Shown here piece after piece: positions 1 to 8,766 of a stretch of DNA of 64,000 bases. The stretch is taken from the NCBI RefSeq assembly GCF_902686445.1, contig NC_062232.1, positions 16,970,897 to 17,034,896 of the forward strand, given 5' to 3'. Made by a program: the position numbers and the translations under genes. The notes under the pieces were generated by a model. The model was not told the DNA's origin and searched no databases. It was given only the letters and a program-made list of their open reading frames with translations. Position 1 is the stretch's first letter; each line of letters opens with the position of its first letter. Origin of the DNA: Sciurus carolinensis (Eukaryota; Chordata; Mammalia; Rodentia; Sciuridae).

Positions 1-883
1 GGATAAAGATGGTGATATGATTGCACTTGAATCTTGGTATTTTCCAAGGAATTGAGTCCTATAATTGATCTCAGCAGTATTTTTGGAGGAAGAGATTAAA
101 AGGAACTCACATCAATAAAGGGCTCTATAATTAAAACCTTATGTATTCCTTGTCCTTTAATACTACCTGTTCCAACAATGACCTAATAACTAGGTTTTGT
201 TTACCAAGAAGTTATCTTTTATCATGATGTTAATTTGAAGAGATAAAACAGGATAAGAGGAATAGGTTTTTAATAACAATAATGCATTGAAGATATTAAA
301 ATTTAATGACAAGAGGGCAAAGTCAAAGGAGTTTTTCCATTAAAAATTATTATGCTTGAAAAATAGTACATCTGTATCACAAATGTTAAATATGTTCATA
401 CCTTTTGACCTTGTAATTCTACTGCTAAAACTAGTAGTGTATTTGTGTATAAGGGTGTTTATTACAACTTTGTGTAAACTAGGTCATATTGGAAACAACC
501 TGATTTTCCACAAATGGGGATTATACTTAAATTAATTATAGTTCATCTATATAATGTACTTCAATAAATTTATTTTTCTAAGTAATATTTAAAGGACAAG
601 AAAATGCTTATGATAGAATGCTTAGCAAAGGGGAGAATAAGCCACATGAGTTATATGTGTATGCATATGTGTATGTTCATATGAATATACATGCATATAT
701 TCATAAATATACATGCATATGTATATGTGTATATGTGTACACACACACACTCATCTCAGTCTTTTTGTTAAAAATATACTTGTGTTTTGTAAATAGACTT
801 AAAAGAAGTATTTCAAATATGTAAGACAAAATTTACAGAACCCAAAATATAAATTTAAACAGATGATATAAAAATAAAGATTA
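1..883. other. AT-rich non-coding DNA
   Basis: No gene, exon or clear transposon is visible. Around 650-755 there is an impure ATATGC/TATGTG simple repeat ending in a short CA run. Open frames here are short and of simple-repeat composition, so I do not call them genes. Confidence 0.6.
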
Positions 884-899
884 AAGAGTCCTAATATTT

Positions 900-1019
900 T
901 TTAAAAATATTTTTTGTTGTTGATGGACCTTTATTTTATTTATTTATATGTGGTGCTGAGAATCAAACCCAGTGCCTCACAGGCAAGGGCTCTGCAACTG
1001 AGCTAGAACCCCAACCCCG
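900..1019 (-). repeat. ID-type SINE (squirrel ID family)
   Basis: On the minus strand this reads as a tRNA-Ala-derived SINE: GGGGTT near its start, an A-box-like tAGCTCAGTTGcAGAGC segment, a B-box-like GGTTTGATTC, then CACCACAT and an A/T-rich tail. Imperfect 16-bp direct repeats at 884-899 and 1020-1035 (AAGAG[T/A]CCTAATATTT) flank it and are read as the target-site duplication. The longer tail beyond the AAATAAAATAAA stretch is shared with the copy at 22949-23087, so both probably belong to one subfamily. Confidence 0.85.
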
Positions 1020-1035
1020 AAGAGACCTAATATTT

Positions 1036-1574
1036 CCACTTACTCTTAAATGGGGGTGATGGGTTGTCATATACACCCCCTGGGGTAAAGAAACTTTACC
1101 TTGAAGACTGAATGTGGTTAGTAGATTCTAAAGTCCAGTCTAACTAAGAAAAATTTCTGTTACATTTTAAACATGTAGATATTTTAAAATCATTTTTCTT
1201 TTTGGAATTGAATGTATTTCAGAGAAAATTGAATACTTTACTTCCATTTTCTTGTGGTATAGAAATTTTTCATGGTCACAATGAGGAAAAACAATCAAAT
1301 ATGATTATGCATGCCTGTTTCCCTTATCATTATTCTTTAATTTCTCATGTGTCTGAGTTGTTACATATCTTTTCACCTTCTAGAGTCTGTATATTGTTGG
1401 GCATTTTCTAAAATATAAATAAAATTAAATGTTAATTTTCCCTTCCATGTCATCAGAAGAATCCTTTATTCATAGTTTCAAAAGAACAGATTAAAACTTT
1501 TTAAAAACAAAATATAGGTATCAATTAGTTCAAAATCATTGAATAATTTTATGTATTTCTAAAAGGTGTTCATT
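1036..1574. other. Non-coding DNA, nothing recognised
   Basis: AT-rich sequence without a recognisable gene or repeat. A 69-codon open frame at 1202-1411 has no recognisable domain and is probably chance. Confidence 0.5.
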
Positions 1575-1740
1575 TTTATTGGTTATTTTTAGTTATACAT
1601 AATAATAGGATTCTTTTGATATAAATATAAAAGCATGGAATGTAATTTGCCCTAATTTAGTCCCAAGTACTTCCACTTTTCCTCCCCATACTTCCTCTTC
1701 CTGCTGTCTTCTCTTTACTGATCTTTCTTCTATTATAGGA
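1575..1740 (-). repeat. Old L1 3' end fragment
   Basis: The TTTTAGTTATACATaa motif followed by C/T-rich text matches the inverted 3' UTR pattern seen in the other minus-strand L1 copies in this window (for example near 14120 and 22780). It is diverged and truncated just before the younger L1 that starts about 1741. Confidence 0.5.
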
Positions 1741-2114
1741 TTTTTTTATTTTTTAATTTATTTGTATTATAAACAAATGGTATACATCTTGTTTCTCTGT
1801 TTGTACATGAAGTAGAGGCATACCATTTTGTGTAATCATACATTTACCTAGGGTAATAGTTTTTGATTCATTCTGTTAATTTTTTTCCTTCCCTCCAACC
1901 TCTCCCACCCCTCTTTGCCCTCTACACAGTTCCTCCTTCCTCCATTCCCCCCCCCCACCCATTATGTGTCATCATCCACTTATCAGCGAGATCATTTGTT
2001 CTTTGGTTTTTTTGAGATTGGCTTTACTCACTTAGTATGATATTCTCCAATTTCATCCATTTGCCTGCAAATGCCATAATTTTATTATTTTTTATGGCTG
2101 AGTAATATTCCATT

Positions 2115-2175
2115 GTGTGTGTGTGTGTGTGTGTGTGTGTCTATATATATATATGTATATATGTATATATATATC
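2115..2175. repeat. (TG)n/(TA)n microsatellite inside L1
   Basis: About ten TG units followed by TATATG repeats lie exactly where L1 ORF2 text reads CCATTGTATATATA in other copies of this window (for example near 53575). The tract has therefore grown from L1 sequence. Confidence 0.85.
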
Positions 2176-3935
2176 ACAGTTTCTTTATCCATTCATCAAC
2201 TGAAGGGCATCTAGATTGGTTCCACAATCTGGCTATTGTGAACTGAGCAGCTATGAACATTGATGTGGCTGTATCTCAGTAATATGCTGATTTTAAGTCC
2301 TTTGGGTATAGGCCAAGGAGTGGGATAGCTGGGTCAAATGGTGATTCCATTCCAAGTTTTCTAAGGAATCTCCACACTGCTCTCCAGAGTGGCTGCACTA
2401 ATTTGCAGCCCCACCAGCAATGTATGAGTGTACCTTTCTCCCCACATCCTCGCCAACACCTATTGTTGCTTGTATTCTTGATAATCACCATTCTAATTGG
2501 GGTGAGATGGAATCTTAGGATAGTTTTGATTTGCATTTCTTTTATTACTAGAGATGTTGAACATTTTTCATATATCTGTTGATTGCTTGTACATCTTCTG
2601 TGAAGTGTCTGTTATTTTATTAATTTTTTCGATTATTTCTTTTGCTTCAATTTCATTGATTTCAGCTCTGATTTTAACTATTTCCTGTCTTCTACTACTT
2701 TTGATGTTGATCTGCTCTTATTTTTCTAGGGCTTTGAGCTGTAGTGTTAAGTTGTTTATTTGTTGATTTTTACTTCTTTTGTTGAATGTGCTCCATGAAA
2801 TAAATCTTCCTCTAAGTACTGCTTTCATAGTGTCCCAGAGATTTTGATATGATGTGTCTTTGTTCTCATTTACTTCTAAGAATTTTTTTATGTCCCTCCT
2901 AATGTCTTCTGTTATCCATTCATCATACAATAGCATATTATTTAATCTCCAGGTGTTGGAGTATTTTCTGTTTTTTATTCTTTCATTTATTTCTAATTTC
3001 AGTCCATTATGATCTGATAGAATACAAGGTAGTATCTCTATCTTCTTGTATTTGCTAACAGTATCTTTGTGGCATAAAATATGGTCTATTTTAGAGAAGG
3101 ATTCATGTGCTACTGAGAAGAAAGTGTATTCGTTCTTTGTTGGATGTTTTTTTAAAGATGTTGAACACTTTTTCATATATCTGTTGATTGCTTGTAGATC
3201 TTCCTCTGTGAAGTGTCTTTTCATTTCCTTAGCCCATTTGTTGATTGGGTTATTTGTATTCTTGGTGTAGAGTTTTTTGAGTTCTTTATATATTCTGGAA
3301 TGTAGTGCTCTATCTGAAGTATGAGTGACAAAAATTTTCTCTGTAGGCTCTCTCCTCGTATTGCTGATAGTTTCCTTTGCTGAGAGAAAGCTTTTCAGTT
3401 TGAATCTATCCCAGTTGTTGATTCTTGCTTTTATTTCTTGTGCAATGGGAGTCCTGTTAAGGAAGTCTGATCCTAAGCCAACAAGTTGAAGATTTGGACC
3501 TACTTTTTCTTCTATAAGATGCAGGATCTCTGGTCTGATTCCAAGGTCCTTGATCCACTGTGAGTTGATTTTTGTGCAGGGTGAGAGATAGGGGTTTAAT
3601 TTCATTCTGTTGCATATGGATTCCCAGTTTTCCCAGCACCATTTGTTGAGGAGGCTATCTTTTCTCCACTGCATGTTTTTAGCTCCTTTGTCTAGTATGA
3701 GAAAATTGTATTTATTTGGGTTTGTGTCCATGTCCTCTATTCTGTACCATTGATCCACCTTTCTATTTTGGTACCAATACCATGCCGTTTTTGTTACTAT
3801 TGCTTTGTAGTAGAGTTGAAGATCTGGTATTGCGATACCCCCTGCTTCACTCTTCCTGCTAAGGATTGCTTTAACTATTTTGGGTTTCTTATTCTTCCAG
3901 ATGAACTTCATGAGTGCTTGCTGTATTTCTGTAAG

Positions 3936-3941
3936 GTATGT
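3936..3941. repeat. Provirus target-site duplication, left copy
   Basis: GTATGT directly precedes the LTR end TGTCACGC. The same six bases follow the opposite LTR at 11861. A 6-bp duplication is the usual size for class II endogenous retroviruses. Removing the provirus and one copy leaves continuous L1 ORF2 text. Confidence 0.95.
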
Positions 3942-4302
3942 TGTCACGCTCCCTGCCCGCAGAGAGACACAACACCTGGTTCTTTTCAGCTCTTTATTGC
4001 GCGCGTCTGCCGTGGTTTGTTTCTCGCTTCTTCTTCCTTCTTTTGGGGGAAGCTACACCTCGATATATGCCCCCAAGCGACCAATCATCATACAGAGCAC
4101 GAGGGGAGAGCGTGGACAGATACAGGCAGCATATACAGGCATGCAGTGTCCATGAGGGGGCTTCAACCAATCACTGAAACTTCCTCAAGCGACATCAGTT
4201 GTCTGCGCACAAGCTAGCTACACTCAACCACACTGGCATCCTGCCAGGCGCCATCTTGGCCTTGCCACACCTAGGGCCAGGGGTCCGGCCGAAACCCCGA
4301 CA
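3942..4302 (-). repeat. Provirus 3' LTR
   Basis: This 361-bp LTR is bounded by TG...CA. On the coding strand it starts TGTCGGGG, just after the polypurine tract, and ends GCGTGACA. It carries a CAAGATGGC (YY1-type) site near its start (4251-4258), two inverted CCAAT boxes (4081-4085, 4167-4171), a weak TATA-like CATATATC (4062-4069) and an AATAAA signal (3993-3998). It differs from the 5' LTR only at position 3946, where a CpG seen in the partner has become TpG on the coding strand. Confidence 0.97.
3993..3998 (-). terminator. Retroviral polyadenylation signal in 3' LTR
   Basis: AATAAA on the minus strand within GCGCAATAAAGAGC. It lies about 50 bases before the LTR end, which fits transcript 3' end formation in the R region. 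The same hexamer in the 5' LTR is at 11551-11556. Confidence 0.8.
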
Positions 4303-4320
4303 GTTCCCCCTTTTCTCTTT
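4303..4320 (-). promoter_or_regulatory. Polypurine tract (plus-strand primer site)
   Basis: The coding strand reads AAAGAGAAAAGGGGGAAC immediately before the 3' LTR start TGTCGG. A purine run abutting U3 is the RNase H-resistant primer for plus-strand DNA synthesis. Its exact abutment supports the LTR boundary. Confidence 0.93.
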
Positions 4321-4339
4321 TAAAAAGAAAAGGAAAGCT

Positions 4340-4466
4340 CGGGACCGTGCCTGTCTTAGGCGGAGTGGTCAACCACCGTCCTTACCCGTCATCGGATAAC
4401 TGCAGAGCATGCTACAGCTCCTGTCTTAGGTTGGTACGGTGGTCACCTCCTACCTTACCCGTCTGG
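4340..4466 (-). promoter_or_regulatory. CTE-like RNA export element
   Basis: Between the env stop and the polypurine tract, two imperfect copies of one module occur in RNA sense. Each starts GACGGGTAAGG (4453-4463; 4380-4390) and ends CCTAAGACAGG (4420-4430; 4350-4360). The linker can form a hairpin with stem CTGTAG/CTGCAG around loop CATGCT. Duplicated modules with GGGTAA and AAGACAGG in two-fold symmetry, placed between env and the 3' LTR, are the hallmark of the constitutive transport element of type D simian retroviruses, which binds NXF1 (TAP) to export unspliced RNA. Motif and position are seen; function is inferred from the known element. Confidence 0.85.
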
Positions 4467-6203
4467 CTAGCGATCCAGCATCGTGAGCCATACTTGTGGG
4501 GAACTGCCGGCCTCTAGGGCAGCCATGGCCTGATGGAAAATGATACGATCTCTAGCTTGATCTCGGCGCATGCGCATGATAAAGCGTGTGAGGAAGATAA
4601 CAGCAACAACCATGAACATACAAAAGGCTCCCATACCTGCCCATTGTTTTACAAAGCTGAAAGAGGAGGATAACCAACTTAGCACTTCGGACATAGGGGC
4701 TACATTAACTCTAGTAGCATTAAGGCTAACAATTTGAGATCTAAGAATAGCAGTAAGATTATCAAATGTATAAGACCAATTTGTTTGTAGCTGAGCAGAC
4801 AAGATTCTAGACAAGTTTGCTGCATAACTGAAATTATGGTAAGCTACAGGTGTAACGCACAGTCCCGTCAGACGATAAATACATCCCACGTTTAACAGTT
4901 CCTGTAAAATGTCTATTTGTTCTTGAAGCAAGTCCACTCGCTGGTTTACTAAAAGAATCCCTGCTTTTAAGTGTTGATCCACTGTCTGCTGAGTAGATAA
5001 GGCAGTAGCAGTCTGTTGAACCACCTTATTGATTGTGGCTGCAGATTGTACAGACGTAGTTAAGGCTACAGCTGCGGCAGTGGCGGCTGCCGCTGATGCA
5101 ACTACGGCGGTGATGACTGCTGCGGTGATTCCAAAATCTCTCTTATTTCTGGAAAGCAATACTGGCAATTCATCATCTGTAACAGAGACCGGCATGGGCA
5201 AGAAAGTAGGGATACGCATAATGACAGCTCGGGAATATTTTGTTGCGTTCCAACACTGAGAAAGATAGCAGTTAGTTCCAGAGCAGCTGAGGGTCGTGCC
5301 ATTAGAAACATTAGTCAATAGGAACATAAAAGGAGGGTAGACACACACAGGAGTGGGATACAATGTTATAGTATTGTTACAGGCTATCTTACTGGCCTGG
5401 GAAGGGCCCGTGCCAGTATGATCTGAAGTGAGATTCCAATAACAGGCCTTAAACGAACCTCCTTGTAGAGCAAACAAAGGCTGAAGATTAGTATATCCTG
5501 CTTGGGAGGTAAATAGGAACCAATTATCAAAAGGATTTATACTTTGACAAAAGCCAAAGTAGACGAGGTTTTGGATAAAATTGTTCACAGATCGCTGGTA
5601 TGTAAAGTTTGGGGTGAAATAAAATCCATGTTGAATAGGAGCTGCTCCTTCAGCATGTTGACAACCTGTCCAAATGGGAGGACTAGAAACTTTGGGGTCA
5701 CAAGGAGGGAAAATACGAGGTGTATGAAATCCAGTGGATGGCAGTTTCAGTCGCTTTGGAATTAATCCTTTAAGAAAGACAACTTGCCCTGAAGTAGTAA
5801 TCTTACTTGTCCCTGTAACTTCACCCTGGGTTATAGTCATACTTTCTTGGAAACCATTCCCCTTGGTAGGCTGTCTTGAAAACAACCCTTGCACTTCACG
5901 CTGCAATTGAATGCAGGGCCTAAGAGAAGTGTCATTAACAAATTTGTTATTGGTAGAGATATCAAAGCAAAGGGTACCTGGCAGAGAAAGGGTAGAAAAA
6001 TTATAAGGTTCTTCCTTGGGATCCATGATGACAGTTGGCAATCCAGTCCTAGGTCCTGTAGAAAACAAAGGTGGAAGGGTAGAGGAGGTGTTAGTTAGCG
6101 GCAAAGGATATGGCCAAGCCTTAACTATTGCCCACAGGTCTCGAGTCTTCACCGGTGTCATTGTCATCATCAATAGGATGTTTATCAGCACGATGTTCTT
6201 CAT
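4467..6203 (-). CDS. env: Envelope glycoprotein (Env), intact frame
   Basis: This is an uninterrupted 578-residue precursor for receptor binding and membrane fusion at the cell surface. In order: a hydrophobic N-terminal signal region (residues about 3-18), a surface subunit rich in N-glycosylation sequons (about nine), a furin-type RNKR site at 352-355, and an Ala/Val-rich fusion peptide (about 357-385). A coiled-coil heptad region (about 395-437) and a C-X7-C loop (441-449) follow. A membrane anchor (about 521-542) precedes a cytoplasmic tail of about 36 residues. CX6CC is absent, as in betaretroviral rather than gammaretroviral transmembrane subunits. The start overlaps the pol end by 83 bases. 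It is the first ATG after a good splice acceptor 61 bases upstream (6264/6265), so a singly spliced message is expected. Nothing in the frame looks broken. Confidence 0.93.
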   Translation of the reverse strand: MKNIVLINILLMMTMTPVKTRDLWAIVKAWPYPLPLTNTSSTLPPLFSTGPRTGLPTVIMDPKEEPYNFSTLSLPGTLCFDISTNNKFVNDTSLRPCIQLQREVQGLFSRQPTKGNGFQESMTITQGEVTGTSKITTSGQVVFLKGLIPKRLKLPSTGFHTPRIFPPCDPKVSSPPIWTGCQHAEGAAPIQHGFYFTPNFTYQRSVNNFIQNLVYFGFCQSINPFDNWFLFTSQAGYTNLQPLFALQGGSFKACYWNLTSDHTGTGPSQASKIACNNTITLYPTPVCVYPPFMFLLTNVSNGTTLSCSGTNCYLSQCWNATKYSRAVIMRIPTFLPMPVSVTDDELPVLLSRNKRDFGITAAVITAVVASAAAATAAAVALTTSVQSAATINKVVQQTATALSTQQTVDQHLKAGILLVNQRVDLLQEQIDILQELLNVGCIYRLTGLCVTPVAYHNFSYAANLSRILSAQLQTNWSYTFDNLTAILRSQIVSLNATRVNVAPMSEVLSWLSSSFSFVKQWAGMGAFCMFMVVAVIFLTRFIMRMRRDQARDRIIFHQAMAALEAGSSPQVWLTMLDR

Positions 6204-8766
6204 CGTTGTTTTGATGCACCAGTCTCGTCAACCTTTCAGGTATCCAGATCGGTGTTTGCTGATCCTGCGGGAAAACACAAACAGACCCTCGGACCCACCG
6301 AAGAACTGGATCTGGGCCTTTCCATGTTCCTGTGAGAATATCTTTCCATCTTACCCACACTTGAGTACTTGCGGGATTAGCATGTCTTTCTGCAGCCGTA
6401 TGTCCATTCTTATCCACATTTAAAAAATTTAAAATAAAAAGTACTAAATTTAGTTTATCTTTAGGTGCTCTAAAGTCAGCACCTATTCCCCCTTTTTGTT
6501 TTTGTAAGCAATTTTTTAACGTTAAATGAGTGCGCTCCACTATGCCTTGTCCTTGAGGATTATAAGGAATTCCTGTGATAAGTTGTATATTAAAAGTTTG
6601 TGTAAATTGTAAGAAACTTTTGGATGTGTAAGCCGGTCCATTGTCAGTTTTAATGATTTTAGGAATGCCCCAGGCTGCAAAGGCCTGTAAACAATGTTGT
6701 ATGACATCTTTAACCTTTTCACCTGTGTGAGCAGAGGCCATGATCACTCCTGAGGCAGTGTCAACTGACACATGAACATATTTAAGTTTTCCAAACTCTG
6801 AAAAATGAGTAACATCCATTTGCCAAATATGATTAGGTAAAAGTCCCTTGGGATTTACTCCAGTAGACTGAACTGGTAATAATGGAGCACAATGTTGACA
6901 TGTTTTAACAATTTGTCTGGCAGCATCTTTAGAAATATTGAATTTTCTTCTAAGGGTAGTAGAATTGACATGAAACTGTGAATGAAACATCTGGGCTTGT
7001 TTGAATGCTGTAAAAGCAAAAACAGTTTTTGTAGTTTTGTCAGCTTTAGCATTTGCTTTGGCGAGTGGCCCCGGCAGATTAGAATGAGCTCTAATATGTC
7101 CTATATAAAAGGGATACTTGCGGTCTAAGATTAATGCACGCAAAGTTCGAAAATAAGGAGCAACTGCGGATCCATCAGGAATATAAGGAACAGTTTCTAA
7201 ACAGGGCACTGATTGTACTATATAATGACTGTCAGATAATAGATTGAAAGGCTGCTCTATCATAATGTTAAAAGCTAAAACTACTGCAGCAAGTTCTACT
7301 ACTTGGGCAGATGAAGGGGGGAGAATAACAGTTTCTACTTTATCATCAATTATTACTGCTCCCACTCCATTTTTAGATCCATCAGTGAATATGGTTTGGC
7401 AATGAGGTAAGGGCTGCGTTTTGGTAATTTTTGGAAATATAATTGGAGTATTTTTACAGAATTGTATCCATGGATGTTTAGGATAATGATTATCAAATGT
7501 TGCTGTGGTTGAGCAATACAAAACAGCCCAATCATCATCATGTTGAATCAACCATTGTATTTGTAGTTTAGTATAGGGAATAATAATGACCTCAGGATGG
7601 CTTCCAAATATAGTAACGCAGGCTTCTAACACTTTATATATTAATTGAGCTATTGCTTTAGGAAATGTTTGTAATTGTTTTGTAGGCGATGCTGGGAGAT
7701 TAATACTTTGTAAAGGTCCTCCTTGCCATATAATTCCATATGGACTATGTTGTTCTGGAATAATGATTAACATTAGAGGCTGGAATGGATCACATCTTTC
7801 TGTGTGATCTGACTGTAATCTTTGTTCCACCAATGTAAGAGCTCTTCGTCCTTCTGGAGTAAGGATCCTCAGGGAACAAAGATCAGGATCTCCCTTAAGT
7901 ATATCAAATAAAGGTTTTAATTCTCCTGTGGTAATTTTTAAATATGGCCTAATCCAATTTATATCTCCAAGAAGCTTTTGAAAGTCATTTAAAGTTTTAA
8001 GTTCACTAGTTCTAATAGTTAGTTTTAGAGGCTTTACCATAGTAGCCGTAAGTTTAGTGCCCAGATATTCTTGAGTTTCTCCCATTTGTAACTTTTCTGG
8101 AGAGATGTTTAAACCATATTGCTGTAGAGTAGATATTAAGAATTGCAAAGCCTTTTCCAGTAACTGTTTATTGTCATGACAAAGAAGAATATCATCCATG
8201 TAATGATAAATCAATAAATCTGGGAAGGTCTCCCTAGTAGGTTTTAAGGCTTTATCTACATAAATTTGACATAACGTAGGACTATTAGCCATGCCTTGAG
8301 GCAATACAGTCCATTCAAATCTTTGATCAGGCTGTGCATGATTGAGAGAAGGTAAAGTAAAAGCAAATCGCCAACAATCCTTGGCATGTAATGGAATTGA
8401 GAAAAAACAATCTTTTAAATCTAAAATAATGGTGGGCCAATTTTTAGGTAAGGCTGTGACTAATGGCAATCCACGTTGTAGAGGACCCATAGGAAACATC
8501 TGTGCATTAATAGCCCTTAAATCATGTAATAGTCTCCATTTTCCAGACCCTTTTTTTTTAATGACAAAGATGGGTGTATTCCAGGGAGAAGTAGAAAGTT
8601 GTAAATGTCCTGCCTGTACTTGTTCTTGTACTAATTTATGAGCCGCTTGTAATTTTTCTATAGTTAAGGGCCACTGTGGAATCCATTGCGGCTTATCATC
8701 CTTCCAAACTATTGGAATAGGTGTAATAACAGTGGCCCCTACATAAAACCCAGCCCTTCGAAATCG
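6121..8766 (-). CDS. pol: Pol: reverse transcriptase, RNase H, integrase
   Basis: The frame is open for roughly 880 codons from the pro-pol slippery site; the first internal ATG (8499) lies well inside RT and is not the start. RT shows LPQG and the catalytic YMDD (8191-8202). RNase H shows TDGS and SDS acidic motifs. Integrase shows an HX3H plus CX2C zinc finger (HSQFH ... CQHC). Its DD35E core has Asp in WQMDVTH, Asp in KTDNGP and Glu in GIVERTH, with exactly 35 residues between the last two. The product would be made as Gag-Pro-Pol by two -1 frameshifts and cut by the viral protease. It copies RNA to DNA and inserts it into the genome. The end overlaps env by 83 bases. I see no missing catalytic residue. 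Confidence 0.94.
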   Translation of the reverse strand, partial: RFRRAGFYVGATVITPIPIVWKDDKPQWIPQWPLTIEKLQAAHKLVQEQVQAGHLQLSTSPWNTPIFVIKKKGSGKWRLLHDLRAINAQMFPMGPLQRGLPLVTALPKNWPTIILDLKDCFFSIPLHAKDCWRFAFTLPSLNHAQPDQRFEWTVLPQGMANSPTLCQIYVDKALKPTRETFPDLLIYHYMDDILLCHDNKQLLEKALQFLISTLQQYGLNISPEKLQMGETQEYLGTKLTATMVKPLKLTIRTSELKTLNDFQKLLGDINWIRPYLKITTGELKPLFDILKGDPDLCSLRILTPEGRRALTLVEQRLQSDHTERCDPFQPLMLIIIPEQHSPYGIIWQGGPLQSINLPASPTKQLQTFPKAIAQLIYKVLEACVTIFGSHPEVIIIPYTKLQIQWLIQHDDDWAVLYCSTTATFDNHYPKHPWIQFCKNTPIIFPKITKTQPLPHCQTIFTDGSKNGVGAVIIDDKVETVILPPSSAQVVELAAVVLAFNIMIEQPFNLLSDSHYIVQSVPCLETVPYIPDGSAVAPYFRTLRALILDRKYPFYIGHIRAHSNLPGPLAKANAKADKTTKTVFAFTAFKQAQMFHSQFHVNSTTLRRKFNISKDAARQIVKTCQHCAPLLPVQSTGVNPKGLLPNHIWQMDVTHFSEFGKLKYVHVSVDTASGVIMASAHTGEKVKDVIQHCLQAFAAWGIPKIIKTDNGPAYTSKSFLQFTQTFNIQLITGIPYNPQGQGIVERTHLTLKNCLQKQKGGIGADFRAPKDKLNLVLFILNFLNVDKNGHTAAERHANPASTQVWVRWKDILTGTWKGPDPVLRWVRGSVCVFPQDQQTPIWIPERLTRLVHQNNDEEHRADKHPIDDDNDTGEDSRPVGNS
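6264..6284 (-). promoter_or_regulatory. Candidate env splice acceptor
   Basis: The coding strand has a pyrimidine-rich TGTTTGTGTTTTCCCGCAG, with the exon beginning at 6264. No ATG intervenes before the env ATG at 6203. Together with the donor at 11461/11462 it would give an env subgenomic RNA. Inferred from consensus only. Confidence 0.65.

Larger units (their letters stand above)
1741..3941 (-). mobile_element. L1 retrotransposon, 3' half, rearranged
   Basis: This is the 3' part of a minus-strand L1 interrupted by the provirus; the element resumes at 11861. From low to high coordinates it shows the inverted poly(A) (T-rich, about 1741-1765), a C-rich inverted 3' UTR (1885-1965), and the ORF2 C-terminal region with its Cys-rich segment (about 2276-2536). 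A 409-codon frame covers 2718-3947. That frame joins C-terminal ORF2 text to a segment normally found near the endonuclease end of ORF2 (start HPTKNEYTFFS, about 2613-3157), so segment order is disturbed. A TG/TA microsatellite has grown at 2115-2175. Identity as L1 is certain; the rearrangement mechanism is inference. Confidence 0.9.

Noticed and set aside
3750..6423. Plus-strand frames opposite the provirus
   Set aside because: Shadows of env, pol and LTR sequence; no initiation context, domain or codon structure supports an antisense gene.
6121..8499. Pol starting at the ATG at 8499
   Set aside because: The frame is open far upstream into the N-terminal part of RT, and the A AAA AAC site at 8766 explains its entry. 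The ATG is internal.
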